Positions 49,280-58,122 of a stretch of 64,000 nt of DNA are shown here, in pieces (positions within the stretch are counted from its first letter, which is position 1; each line of letters starts with the position of its first letter). Source of the stretch: Ralstonia pickettii (lineage in GTDB: Bacteria > Pseudomonadota > Gammaproteobacteria > Burkholderiales > Burkholderiaceae); assembly GCF_030582395.1 (NCBI RefSeq), contig NZ_CP104381.1, forward strand, positions 1,798,001 through 1,862,000. Reading direction: 5' to 3'. Below the pieces are notes generated by a model. That model was not told the origin of the DNA, ran no database searches, and saw nothing but the letters and a program-made list of their open reading frames with translations. The position numbers and the translations under genes were made by a program.

Positions 49280-49789
49280 TCACCTGCCCGCGCAGCGCTG
49301 CGTCGGGATCCGCGGCGCATTCGCGGCGGTGGTCGTGACGTACTGCGGCTTGCCGTCCTGCGCATAGATGAGCCGCAGCGGGCCACGCTTGGAAAGACCA
49401 TCGTCGATGTCCGCCTGCAGCAGGCCGGTCGGCCCCCAAGGGTCACCGCCGATGCTGCGCTTGTACATCATGACAGGGCGATTTGCACCTGGCTCCCAGT
49501 TGGCTTGGTGCTCGGGCACGTAGCGGTTGGGCAACGTGCCATAGGCGTAGAGCTGATTCAGGGTGTCGGCCAAGTACCGCCCGGCTTGATCGTTGAACTT
49601 CGGAAGCTCTTGCCCGGCAAGTTCGCTGCGGATGCGCTCCACTTCGACGGCGCAGGTTGGCGCGGCCATGTCGGCCGCGCGTGCATAGGACATGCCGATC
49701 GCAATGGCTGCGGCGGCAAGCCACGTCAATACGCGATATAGGCGGCGTGGGCGGGTGGTGGGGATCACGGACATCGGTTGGGTATGCAT
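49280..49789 (-). CDS. Secreted protein of unknown function
   Basis: A 169-residue protein. A basic start (PRRLYRVLTWLAAAAIAIGMSYARA) forms a signal peptide of about 39 residues with cleavage after YARA. The mature part has two cysteines (APTCAVE and TQRCAGR near the very end) and the segment RPVMMYKRSIGGDPWGPTGLLQADIDDG. No family is recognised. ATG at 49789 has a GGAGAAG site. It is the last gene of the minus-strand set with the lysozyme and DUF2589 genes, 35 bases after the lysozyme. Confidence 0.75.
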   Translation of the reverse strand: MHTQPMSVIPTTRPRRLYRVLTWLAAAAIAIGMSYARAADMAAPTCAVEVERIRSELAGQELPKFNDQAGRYLADTLNQLYAYGTLPNRYVPEHQANWEPGANRPVMMYKRSIGGDPWGPTGLLQADIDDGLSKRGPLRLIYAQDGKPQYVTTTAANAPRIPTQRCAGR

Positions 49790-49824
49790 GCGAGCTTCTC
49801 CGGTGGAAATAACGTGGTTGTGAA

Positions 49825-50277
49825 TCAGGACAGGAACAACTTGCGTTCGGCCTGGCGGCGCTTCGTCAGTCCTTTGAGCGGCTTGCCGCCGGCCTTGTCC
49901 CACAGCAGGAACTGATTGGCCGCGCCGGCGTAGTCGCCCGCGTTGAGCTTGCGCAGCAGCGTTGAAGAGCGAAGCCGCCCCGCCCCCAGGTTGAAGACAA
50001 AGGACGCCAGTGCGTCGAATTGACCTTGCGTAATTGACACGCGCACGGCCTTGGCAATGCCCTGCTCGGTGTCGGCCAGGTCTTTGCGCAGCAGCGCTTC
50101 GGCCTGCTGCTGCGAGATCGGCCCGTGGAAGGTCTCGCCAGGCCGGATCAAATGGCCGTAGCCGATGGTCGGCTTACCGACCGCATCCAGATACGTCGAC
50201 AGACGCAGTCCTTCCGATTCCTTGATCAGCGCGAGGCCTCGCTCGCCGGTGGTGCGCGGGTTGTGCTCAGTGCTCAT
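49825..50277 (-). CDS. GH24 (T4-type) lysozyme
   Basis: A 150-residue muramidase with the catalytic triad E22-D31-T37 in the spacing E-x8-D-x5-T (ESEGLRLSTYLDAVGKPTIGYGH), followed by AFxFNLGAG-like (SFVFNLGAGRL) and the end GLTKRRQAERKLFL. It resembles phage endolysins but no holin, spanin or tail gene is near. No signal peptide is visible, so export would need a helper or lysis. ATG at 50277 lies inside the end of the upstream DUF2589 gene (11-base overlap), so the two are translationally linked. Confidence 0.9.
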   Translation of the reverse strand: MSTEHNPRTTGERGLALIKESEGLRLSTYLDAVGKPTIGYGHLIRPGETFHGPISQQQAEALLRKDLADTEQGIAKAVRVSITQGQFDALASFVFNLGAGRLRSSTLLRKLNAGDYAGAANQFLLWDKAGGKPLKGLTKRRQAERKLFLS

Positions 50278-51025
50278 CGCTCTTCTCCTGCGGCGTGCTG
50301 GTTGTGCCGGGGCCATCGGAGGCGGCGGCATTTGGCTGCACGGGCCTTGGCACCAGGCGATTCGTGTATTCGTCGATGACGCGCATCACGGCTTCCGGCG
50401 GCTGCAGCGCGGTGAACTTCATCTCGATGTCGATGTGCTCGCTGTCGCGGCCGGTGTCACGCTTGGAGTGCGGCGCAAGCGAGACGTAGAAACGGCCTAC
50501 GCCACCGGCGGCTGCACCGTGTAAGGGCAAGGCCTCGGCGATGTCGCTGCGCACGGTCATGTTCACCGTCATTTCTTCGAGCGCGAGGCCACGCGGCATC
50601 GCAAGCGACACCAGCGGCAGCGCCAGCCGGTGCTGACTGTCGAGCGCAAGTTCGACCTCCCGCGCCACCAGCGTGCCGGCCTCGTCGGCATCGAAAAACT
50701 GATCGAGTAGCGCGGTGTACTGCTGCGCAAGCATCTGGTTGGCGGACGCGGCGGCGTGCTGCATGCCACGCGTAATGTCGTCTAGCGTCAGGCCGTTCAA
50801 GCCCGGATGGCCGTGGCTGTTGCTGCCACCGCCTGTGCCACCGCCAGGCGGCAACGCACCGGGTGGCGACGGCGGAGGCGCATCGGACGCAGCCTCGGGA
50901 AACGGCGCAGGACCGGAAGACGCAGGTGGCGTTGGTGACGTGCTGGCGGGCCGCGCCGGCGGTGTGGCGGGCGCCGAGGACGCGCGGTCATCATCACGCC
51001 CACGGCGGCTGAAGAGTTTGAACAT
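50267..51025 (-). CDS. DUF2589-related protein with proline-rich N-terminus
   Basis: A 252-residue protein. The N-terminus (MFKLFSRRGRDDDR) is basic, then about 55 residues of Pro/Ala/Ser/Gly linker. From about residue 80 it aligns by eye with the neighbouring DUF2589 protein: a helical part (ANQMLAQQYTALLDQFF), LPLVSLAMPRGLALEEMTVNMTV and the C-terminal ALQPPEAVMRVIDEYTNRLVP. It lacks the serine-rich middle of its neighbour. No signal peptide or membrane span is present. It overlaps the lysozyme start. Function is unknown. Confidence 0.75.
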   Translation of the reverse strand: MFKLFSRRGRDDDRASSAPATPPARPASTSPTPPASSGPAPFPEAASDAPPPSPPGALPPGGGTGGGSNSHGHPGLNGLTLDDITRGMQHAAASANQMLAQQYTALLDQFFDADEAGTLVAREVELALDSQHRLALPLVSLAMPRGLALEEMTVNMTVRSDIAEALPLHGAAAGGVGRFYVSLAPHSKRDTGRDSEHIDIEMKFTALQPPEAVMRVIDEYTNRLVPRPVQPNAAASDGPGTTSTPQEKSDEH

Positions 51026-51134
51026 GGTGTCGGGTCGGTCGAATCGATCAGGTCAATGGGCGGCGCGCGGCTGGCGTGCACCGAACAGGACACCGGCCGT
51101 GGGGAGGCCGGCCGGCGTCCGTCGCCGTGGCGGC

Positions 51135-51803
51135 TTACGGATTTGCCGGAGCCGGGGCTGGCGCGTTGCCGCCGGCCGGCACCTTTTCGCCGACCATCGT
51201 GCCGTCGGTCGGCGTGGCGGGCAGCGGCTTGACGTCGTTCTCCTTGCCCTTGATGACCACCGGCTTGGTTGCCGCGTCAGTCAAGAACTCCATCACGCGC
51301 ATCAGCGCTTCCGGCGGGCTCTGACGCTTGACCTGGGTGTGGAAGGAGTACTTGGCGCGCGTATCCGTGCTACGAGTCTGCTCCGACTTGTGCGAGGCGC
51401 GGCCCGACACCGATACGCTGAACGGGCCCCAGCCGAATTTGGCCTGGAAGGAGCCTTCTGCCTCGGTGGTGGACGACGATTTCTCCGACTGCGTAATTTC
51501 CAGTTCGAAATCGATCGTGCCCTCCTCGATGGCAATCACCGGATGCACGACCGCGCACAGCAGCGGAATACGCATCGTCTTCTGGATAGTGCCCTGCGCC
51601 ACGCCCTTCTCGTCGACGATGGTTTCGTCGTAATCAAATTGCACCGCAACGGCTTTGCCGTTCTGAATACATACCTGCAGCAGAAAATCGGCATAGGATT
51701 TTGCCGCCGAGGTTTGCGCCGCGATCATCGCCTGCAGCGGCGCAGAGATCATCTTGTCGATCGGCAGCGCATTGATAACCGACCCGATAAGTCCGTTGTC
51801 CAT
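51135..51803 (-). CDS. DUF2589 domain protein
   Basis: A 222-residue protein with an N-terminal helical part (ISAPLQAMIAAQTSAAKSYADFL), then MRIPLLCAVVHPVIAIEEGTIDFELEI, a serine/threonine-rich stretch, the FGWGPFSVSVSGRAS strand region, RSTDTRAKYSFHTQVKRQSPPEALMRVMEFL and a Pro/Ala tail. This order is that of the DUF2589 family as I remember it. No export signal is seen. A GAGGAG site precedes the ATG. It is the first gene of the minus-strand cassette and is divergent from the LuxR regulator. Confidence 0.8.
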   Translation of the reverse strand: MDNGLIGSVINALPIDKMISAPLQAMIAAQTSAAKSYADFLLQVCIQNGKAVAVQFDYDETIVDEKGVAQGTIQKTMRIPLLCAVVHPVIAIEEGTIDFELEITQSEKSSSTTEAEGSFQAKFGWGPFSVSVSGRASHKSEQTRSTDTRAKYSFHTQVKRQSPPEALMRVMEFLTDAATKPVVIKGKENDVKPLPATPTDGTMVGEKVPAGGNAPAPAPANP

Positions 51804-52051
51804 TTAAAACTCCTCACATTGAATTAATCGGACGCGCAGGTTTGTGCGCCCGAATCCAAAGTAAGAGTTTTTCCTGCGGGGTTCGATGCCTCGAAAGTCC
51901 CAGTCATGGCCACGGAACAGCGGCCCAGTACATGACGATTGGCAGCCCGTGACTTTCGGCACTGCACTTCCGTTTCAATGCATCCGGACCGATCCCGCTC
52001 TACAAAATAATCGGTTTCGCCGAAAACAATTAACTGAAGTACGAGGGGTCG

Positions 52052-52711
52052 ATGAATATTCTGGTAATCGATAGCTTGCCGCTTTTTGCGGCAGGTGTGT
52101 CCAATGTATTGAATGCACTCGACGCGCAGGGTGTGTTTATCGATACGCACTACACCGCGCAAATCGGACCGGCTTGCAGGCAAGCCGAACCCACAGCCGT
52201 CGTGATGGAATGGAGCGCAGAGGACGACGACGCGCGACAACGTTTATCGGAGTTGAAAGCGGTGCTGCCTGAAGTGCCTGTGCTGCTGACGGTGCGAGCG
52301 GTGGGCCGGCACGTGGTGGGCGACGCGCTGCGCTTCGGCGCCGCCGGTGTGGTCGACCGGCAGGCCACGGCCGATGTCCTGCTGGAGGCCCTGCAGCGCA
52401 TTACCTCGGGCGCGGTCTATTTGCCGCCCATCAGCAATCTCTACCCCGATGATCCGCGCCACACCCCTGGAGAGAGCCCGGCCGAAATCTGGCGTCGCCT
52501 CACGCCGCGGCAGCACGAGGTGCTGCAACTGCTTGCAGAGGGCAAATCCAACAAGCAGATCTGCCGCGTGCTCAACGTGGCTGAAGGCACCATCAAAAAC
52601 CATCTGTACGCGCTGTTCCGGCAGATTGGCGTGAACAATCGGACCGAAGCGGCGCTCTGGCTGTCACGTTGCAAGGCAAGCCTTGCCCGACTGCAGATGT
52701 GCGCAATGTAG
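52052..52711 (+). CDS. LuxR-family regulator with degenerate receiver domain
   Basis: A 219-residue NarL/FixJ-type protein. Residues 1-120 have a receiver fold, but the acidic pair is reduced (VIDSLP), the phospho-acceptor is glutamate (E53, VVMEW) and the conserved lysine is missing (GVVDRQ). The C-terminal LuxR helix-turn-helix is intact (LTPRQHEVLQLLAEGKSNKQICRVLNVAEGTIKNHLYALF). It probably acts without phosphorylation. It is divergent from the DUF2589 gene, with 248 bases between, and may control that cassette. A GAGGGG site precedes the ATG. No partner kinase is nearby. Confidence 0.88.
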   Translation: MNILVIDSLPLFAAGVSNVLNALDAQGVFIDTHYTAQIGPACRQAEPTAVVMEWSAEDDDARQRLSELKAVLPEVPVLLTVRAVGRHVVGDALRFGAAGVVDRQATADVLLEALQRITSGAVYLPPISNLYPDDPRHTPGESPAEIWRRLTPRQHEVLQLLAEGKSNKQICRVLNVAEGTIKNHLYALFRQIGVNNRTEAALWLSRCKASLARLQMCAM

Positions 52712-52884
52712 CGCGGCTCGCCTCCACATGCCCGTGGCATCCGGCGGGCTGTTCGGGCGTGGCGCGCCAGGGCTTCGCCACCGGGTGAAAACACGCAGCG
52801 GCGACATTGCATTCACGCGACCACGCCATACACTGGTTGGAAGGCGGCGCACCGTGCATCGCCGTCTTTTCATGGAGGCCGCCC

Positions 52885-53163
52885 ATGGAAACCATCGAAT
52901 TTCACACCAGCCCGCCACGCTATTGCGCTGCGGATCTCACCCTCACCTGCAGCGCCAGCGTCGACGGCGTCCCGGCCTGCTATGCGGTGACGGCGGAAGC
53001 GCTCGAGGAGCATTTCGGCGCCCGCTCGTGGCGCCAGGAAGATCTGCTGCAAGCGATGGAATCGCACCGCGGCACTATTGAAGACATGGCGCGCTCGCTG
53101 TTCAAGCTGACGGACTCGCACAACATCGTGCTGCGCAGCGGCCATTTCCGGTTCGGCATGTAG
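52885..53163 (+). CDS. DUF1488 family protein
   Basis: A 92-residue protein (METIEFHTSPPRY ... HFGARSWRQEDLLQAMESHRGTIEDMARSLF) that fits the small DUF1488 family common in Burkholderiales. No signal peptide or membrane span is seen. GGAGG seven bases before ATG 52885 decides the start over an upstream frame from 52807. It converges with spoVR. Function is unknown. Confidence 0.75.
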   Translation: METIEFHTSPPRYCAADLTLTCSASVDGVPACYAVTAEALEEHFGARSWRQEDLLQAMESHRGTIEDMARSLFKLTDSHNIVLRSGHFRFGM

Positions 53164-53253
53164 CTGTCCCGAGAGCAGCATGGCCGACATCCGCGCCTGC
53201 GGTGGAAAAGAAGAAAGCCAGCGCAAGGCTGGCCTTGTGGAAACGGACGGGTG

Positions 53254-54762
53254 CTAGTCAGGCCTGCACTCGTGCTTCATCTCGCGGCGCCCGTCTTCGT
53301 AGACGACTTCCAGCCGGCACGTAAAGCCCCACAGGCGCACGACGTGGCGCAGCATCTCTTCGTAGTTCGACGCGAGCGGGCGACGGCTGCTCTGCAAGTG
53401 CCGCAGCGTCAGTGAACGATCGCCGCCCACGTCGACGTTGGTCACCTGGATGTTGGGCTCGATGTTCGACAAGTCGTACTGCCCTGCCAACAACTCTCGG
53501 ATCTTGCGATAGCCGTCCTCGTCGTGGATGGCGGTGACGCGCAGCTTGGCATCGCGGTCGTCATCAAGCACGGAGAACAGCTTCAACTCACGGATCACGC
53601 GCGGCGAGAGGAATTGCAAGAGGAAGCTCTCGTCCTTGAAGTTGCGCATGGCGAAGTCGAGCGTCTTCTGCCAATCGCTGCCGGCAATCTCGGGCGCCCA
53701 GCGGTAGTCTTCCTCTTCCGGCGATTCACAGATGCGCCGAATGTCCTGGAACATCAGAAAGCCCAGCGTGTACGGGTTCAGTCCGCTGTAATACGGGCTG
53801 TTGAATGGCGGCTGATAGATCACGTTGGTGTGGGCCTGCAGCAGCTCGAGCATGAAGGCGTCGTTGACGAGTTTTTCGTCGTACAGCTTGTGCAGGATGG
53901 TGTAGTGCCAGAACGTCGCCCAGCCTTCGTTCATCACCTTGGTCTGCCGCTGCGGATAAAAGTACTGCGCGATCTTGCGCACGATGCGCACGATTTCTCG
54001 TTGCCATGGCTGCAACTTGGGCGCGTTCTTCTCGATGAAGTACAGCAGGTTCTCTTCCGGTTCCGGCGGGAATTGCGGATCGGGCTCCGGTATGTCGTCC
54101 GCCGTTGCGAGCGCGCGAGCGCGGTGCGTCGGCAGCGTGCGCCACAGGTCGTTGACCTGCGCTTCCAGGTATTTCTCGCGCTCCGCCTGGCGCGCCTGCT
54201 CTTCGTTGATCGACAGCTTCTTCGGCCGCCGATAACGATCGACCCCGTAGTTCTGCAATGCGTGGCAGGAGTCGAGCAGCAGTTCCACCTCCTGTTCGCC
54301 GTAGCGCTGCTCGCATTCGGCCACGTAGTTCTTGGCGAAAAGCAGGTAATCGACAATGGCGTCGGCGTTCGTCCAGGTGCGGAACAGGTAATTGCCCTTG
54401 AAGAAGGAGTTGTGACCATAGCAGGCATGCGCGATCGTCAGGGCCTGCATCGGCATCGTGTTCTCCTCCATCAGGTAGGCGATGCAGGGGTTCGAATTGA
54501 TGACGATCTCGTAAGCCAACCCCATGAGGCCGCGCTGGTAGCCGCGTTCGGACGCCAGGAAGTGCTTGCCGTATGACCAATGGTTGTAGCCCAGCGGCAA
54601 GCCGGACGACGCGTAGGCATCGAGCATCTGCTCGGCGGTAATGATCTCGATCTGGTTCGGATAGGTGTCCAGACCAAAGTCTGCGGCAATCTGGGCGATG
54701 CTTTGGTCGTAGCGCCTGATCAGCTCGAAAGTCCACTCCGAGCCCGTAGAGAGGTAGGCCAT
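53254..54762 (-). CDS. spoVR: SpoVR/YcgB family protein
   Basis: A 502-residue cytoplasmic protein. Motifs include MPMQALTIAHACYGHNSFFKGNYLF, KVMNEGWATFWHYTILH and NPYTLGFLMFQDIRRI. It is the third gene of a prkA-yeaH-spoVR series found in many proteobacteria and linked to stress and stationary phase. The molecular activity is not established. ATG at 54762 (MAYLSTGSEW) has a GGGAA site; upstream codons to 54828 have none. It lies 117 bases after yeaH. Confidence 0.92.
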   Translation of the reverse strand: MAYLSTGSEWTFELIRRYDQSIAQIAADFGLDTYPNQIEIITAEQMLDAYASSGLPLGYNHWSYGKHFLASERGYQRGLMGLAYEIVINSNPCIAYLMEENTMPMQALTIAHACYGHNSFFKGNYLFRTWTNADAIVDYLLFAKNYVAECEQRYGEQEVELLLDSCHALQNYGVDRYRRPKKLSINEEQARQAEREKYLEAQVNDLWRTLPTHRARALATADDIPEPDPQFPPEPEENLLYFIEKNAPKLQPWQREIVRIVRKIAQYFYPQRQTKVMNEGWATFWHYTILHKLYDEKLVNDAFMLELLQAHTNVIYQPPFNSPYYSGLNPYTLGFLMFQDIRRICESPEEEDYRWAPEIAGSDWQKTLDFAMRNFKDESFLLQFLSPRVIRELKLFSVLDDDRDAKLRVTAIHDEDGYRKIRELLAGQYDLSNIEPNIQVTNVDVGGDRSLTLRHLQSSRRPLASNYEEMLRHVVRLWGFTCRLEVVYEDGRREMKHECRPD

Positions 54763-54879
54763 GCTCGTTCCCGTTGGTCCATCACACTGGGTCACAGATG
54801 GTGTGCTCGCCATGGCACACACCGCCACTGCACGGCGACAGTGCCAAGCTGGAGCAACCTCGCGCCGCCCGATCGGCGA

Positions 54880-56142
54880 TCAGGCAGCGCGCTTCTGAAA
54901 CAACTCGTGCAGTACCGGATAGATTTCGTCCGCCTTGAGAATGCGCTGCATCGCGAAGTTGTCGTGCCCCGCCTTCAACGTAAGATACTCCTCCCACAGG
55001 TTCTGGGGCTCCGTGGAAACCACCTCAACATAGGCGTAATACTGCGTCAGCGGCAGGATCGTTTCGCGCAGCAGCTTTGCGCATAGCTCAGAATCGCCCG
55101 CCCAGTTGTCGCCATCCGAAGCCTGCGCACAATAGATGTTCCATTGGCTCGGCGAATAGCGCTCCTGCATCACTTCCGCCATCAGCTTGAGTGCGCTCGA
55201 CACGACAGTGCCACCCGACTCGCGCGAGTGGAAGAAATCCTCCTCATCCACCTCCTTGGCCACGGTGTGGTGGCGGATGAAGACGACGTCGATGCGCTCG
55301 TAGTTCCGCTTCAGGAACAGGTACAGCAGCATGAAGAAACGCTTGGCCAGATCCTTGCGCGATTCGTCCATCGAGCCGGATACGTCCATTACGCAGAACA
55401 TCACCGCCTGCGCCTGCGGCCGCTTGCGCAGCACGCGATTGTTGTAGCGTAGATCAAGCTTTTCGATGAACGGCACGCGATCAAGGCAGGAGCGCAGATG
55501 GCGCATCTCCTTCATCAGCTCTTGCGCGCGTACGCTGTAGGGCCCGTCGTTTTCCAGTTCTTCGTTGTACTCGCGCTCCAGCTCGTGCAGGCGGCGCTGA
55601 TACGGGCTGGACAACGCGATACGGCGACCGAGCGAGCTGCGCATCGTGCGCAGAATCGACAGGTTGGACGGCGTGCCGTCGAGCGAGAAGCCCGCGCGCA
55701 CCTTGCGCACCTCGGCGATCTTGGCCAGGCTGCGCTTGGCAAGATCGGGCAACGCCATGTCTTCGAAGAAGAAGTTGAGAAAGTCCTCGCGCGAGAGCGT
55801 GAAGATGAAATCGTCCTCGCCCTCGCCCGAGTCGCTGGCTTGCGAACCGGTACCGCCGCTGCCCTGCTGCGGGCGGTCGAAGCTGTCGCCGCGAATGAAC
55901 TCTTTGTTGCCCGGGTGGACGCCCTCGCGGCGCCCGCCCGAGCCGTGGTGGAACATGGGCTCCGAGATGTCCTTGACGGGAATGGACACCTGCCCGCTCT
56001 GCTCGATGTCCATGATCTTGCGGCCCGTCACGGCCTTGGCCACCGCACGGCGGATCTGGTCTCGGTAACGCTTGATGAAGCGTTGCTTGTTGACGGTGCT
56101 TTTGCCGCCACCGTTCTCCCGCCGATCAATGATCGTGCCCAT
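54880..56142 (-). CDS. yeaH: YeaH/YhbH family vWA protein (DUF444)
   Basis: A 420-residue protein. The N-terminal part is basic (DRRENGGGKSTVNKQRFIKRYRDQIRRAV); a glycine/serine-rich acidic region follows (about 85-115). The C-terminal half is a von Willebrand A domain with the MIDAS motif DVSGSMDES near residue 250. It is the middle gene of prkA-yeaH-spoVR and is probably a partner of the PrkA kinase. It starts 57 bases after prkA ends. Confidence 0.93.
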   Translation of the reverse strand: MGTIIDRRENGGGKSTVNKQRFIKRYRDQIRRAVAKAVTGRKIMDIEQSGQVSIPVKDISEPMFHHGSGGRREGVHPGNKEFIRGDSFDRPQQGSGGTGSQASDSGEGEDDFIFTLSREDFLNFFFEDMALPDLAKRSLAKIAEVRKVRAGFSLDGTPSNLSILRTMRSSLGRRIALSSPYQRRLHELEREYNEELENDGPYSVRAQELMKEMRHLRSCLDRVPFIEKLDLRYNNRVLRKRPQAQAVMFCVMDVSGSMDESRKDLAKRFFMLLYLFLKRNYERIDVVFIRHHTVAKEVDEEDFFHSRESGGTVVSSALKLMAEVMQERYSPSQWNIYCAQASDGDNWAGDSELCAKLLRETILPLTQYYAYVEVVSTEPQNLWEEYLTLKAGHDNFAMQRILKADEIYPVLHELFQKRAA

Positions 56143-56199
56143 GTAACTGCCCTCGATTGGAAGTTCGCCGGGGTGTCCTTGCCCTCTCGCCTTACCTCC

Positions 56200-58122
56200 T
56201 CAAGACGACTTCCTCACACGCAGGTACCACTCCACCAACAAGCGCACCTGCTTCTGGGTGTAGCCCTTCTCCACCATGCGATTGACGAAGTTCTCGTGCT
56301 TTTCCTTGTCGTCATGCGACGACTTGGCATTGAACGAGATGACCGGCAACAGATCCTCCGTGGTCGAGAACATCCGCTTCTCGATCACCGCACGCAACTT
56401 CTCGTAGCTGGTCCAGACCGGGTTCTTGCCTCCGTTCTTGGCCCGCGCACGCAGCACGAAATTGACGATCTCGTTGCGGAAGTCCTTCGGGTTGGAAATG
56501 CCCGCGGGTTTTTCCACCTTCTCCAACTCGTCATTCAACGCGCTGCGATCGAGAATTTCGCCGGTGTTCGGGTCGCGATATTCCTGATCCTGGATCCAGA
56601 GGTCGGCGAACACTACGTAGCGATCGAAGATGTTTTGCCCGTACTCCGAATACGACTCCAGATACGACGTTTGGATCTCCTTGCCGATGAACTCCACGTA
56701 CGGCGACGTGAGGTATTCCTTGATGTAGGACATCAGCTTGGATTCCGTCTCCGGCGGGAACTGCTCGCGCTCGATCTGCTGCTCGAGCACGTACAGCAGG
56801 TGCACCGGATTGGCCGCCACCTCTGTCCCGTCGAAGTTGAACACCTTGGAGAGCACCTTGAACGCAAAGCGTGTCGACAAGCCCGTCATGCCCTCGTCGA
56901 TGCCGGCAAAGTCGCGGTACTCCTGGTACGACTTCGCTTTCGGGTCGACGTCCTTCAGGCTCTCGCCGTCGTACACGCGCATCTTCGAGAAGATGTTGGA
57001 GTTCTCGGGCTCTTTTATGCGGGTGAGCACCGCGAACTGCGCCATCATCTTCAGCGTGTTCGGCGCGCACGGCGCAGCGGCCAGCGAGCTGTTGCGCAGC
57101 AGCTTGTCGTAGATCTTTACCTCGTCCGACACGCGCAGGCAGTACGGCACCTTGACGATGTAGATCCGATCCAGGAAGGCCTCGTTGTTGCGGTCGGACT
57201 TGAAGCTTTGCCACTCCGCCTCGTTCGAGTGCGCCAGGATGACGCCATCGAACGGGATCGCGCCAAAACCCTCCGTGCCCTTGTAGTTGCCTTCCTGTGT
57301 GGCCGTCAGCAGCGGGTGCAAGACCTTGATCGGCGCCTTGAACATCTCGACGAACTCGAGCAGCCCGCGGTTGGCCAGGCACAGCCCGCCCGAATACGAA
57401 TACGCATCCGGATCGTCCTGCGGATAGTCTTCCAGCTTGCGGATGTCGACCTTGCCGACCAGCGACGAAATATCCTGATTGTTTTCGTCGCCCGGCTCGG
57501 TCTTGGAGATCGCAATCTGCGACAGCACCGACGGGTGCAGCTTGACCACGCGGAAGCGCGTGATATCGCCATTGAACTCGTGCAGCCGTTTCACCGCCCA
57601 CGGCGAGGCAATCGAGTTTAGATAGCGCTTCGGGATGCCATAGTCCTCCTCCAGAATCTTGCCGTCCTCCTCAGGCGAAAACAGCCCGAGCGGGGACTCG
57701 TGAATCGGCGAGCCCTTCAGTGCGTAGATGGGGATCTGCTCCATCAACGACTTTAACTTCTCGGCAAGCGAGGATTTGCCCCCGCCCGGAGGCCCGAGCA
57801 GGTAAAGGATCTGTTTGCGCTCTTCAAGACCCTGCGCGGCATGCTTGAAGAAGGAGACGATCTGCTCGATCGTATCTTCCATGCCGTAGAACTCCCGGAA
57901 GGCCGGGTAGATCTTGATGACTTTGTTGAAGAACAACCGCGACAGCCGCGGATCGTGGTGAGTGTCCACCAGTTCGGGCTGCCCGATTGCGGCGAGCATG
58001 CGCTCAGCGGCGGTCGCGTAGGCGGTCGAGTCTTTTTTGCAGATATCCAGATACTCCTGGATGCTGTACTCGTCCTCTTTGCGTGCTTCAAAACGCGTTG
58101 CGTAGTGGCGGAAAATATCCAT
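56200..58122 (-). CDS. prkA: PrkA/YeaG family serine protein kinase
   Basis: A 640-residue protein. An N-terminal AAA-like domain has the P-loop GPPGGGKSS at residues 110-118; the C-terminal PrkA kinase-like domain spans about 400-640. E. coli YeaG is a kinase of the stationary-phase and nitrogen-stress response. ATG at 58122 has a GGGGGAG site seven bases upstream, which decides it against an in-frame start at 58161. It heads the prkA-yeaH-spoVR operon. Confidence 0.94.
   Translation of the reverse strand: MDIFRHYATRFEARKEDEYSIQEYLDICKKDSTAYATAAERMLAAIGQPELVDTHHDPRLSRLFFNKVIKIYPAFREFYGMEDTIEQIVSFFKHAAQGLEERKQILYLLGPPGGGKSSLAEKLKSLMEQIPIYALKGSPIHESPLGLFSPEEDGKILEEDYGIPKRYLNSIASPWAVKRLHEFNGDITRFRVVKLHPSVLSQIAISKTEPGDENNQDISSLVGKVDIRKLEDYPQDDPDAYSYSGGLCLANRGLLEFVEMFKAPIKVLHPLLTATQEGNYKGTEGFGAIPFDGVILAHSNEAEWQSFKSDRNNEAFLDRIYIVKVPYCLRVSDEVKIYDKLLRNSSLAAAPCAPNTLKMMAQFAVLTRIKEPENSNIFSKMRVYDGESLKDVDPKAKSYQEYRDFAGIDEGMTGLSTRFAFKVLSKVFNFDGTEVAANPVHLLYVLEQQIEREQFPPETESKLMSYIKEYLTSPYVEFIGKEIQTSYLESYSEYGQNIFDRYVVFADLWIQDQEYRDPNTGEILDRSALNDELEKVEKPAGISNPKDFRNEIVNFVLRARAKNGGKNPVWTSYEKLRAVIEKRMFSTTEDLLPVISFNAKSSHDDKEKHENFVNRMVEKGYTQKQVRLLVEWYLRVRKSS

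Noticed and set aside
49825..50277. Prophage lysis module around the GH24 lysozyme
   Set aside because: No holin, spanin, tail, capsid, terminase or integrase gene is within reach.
55498..57621. A 707-codon plus-strand open frame over yeaH and prkA
   Set aside because: Antisense shadow of two conserved genes.
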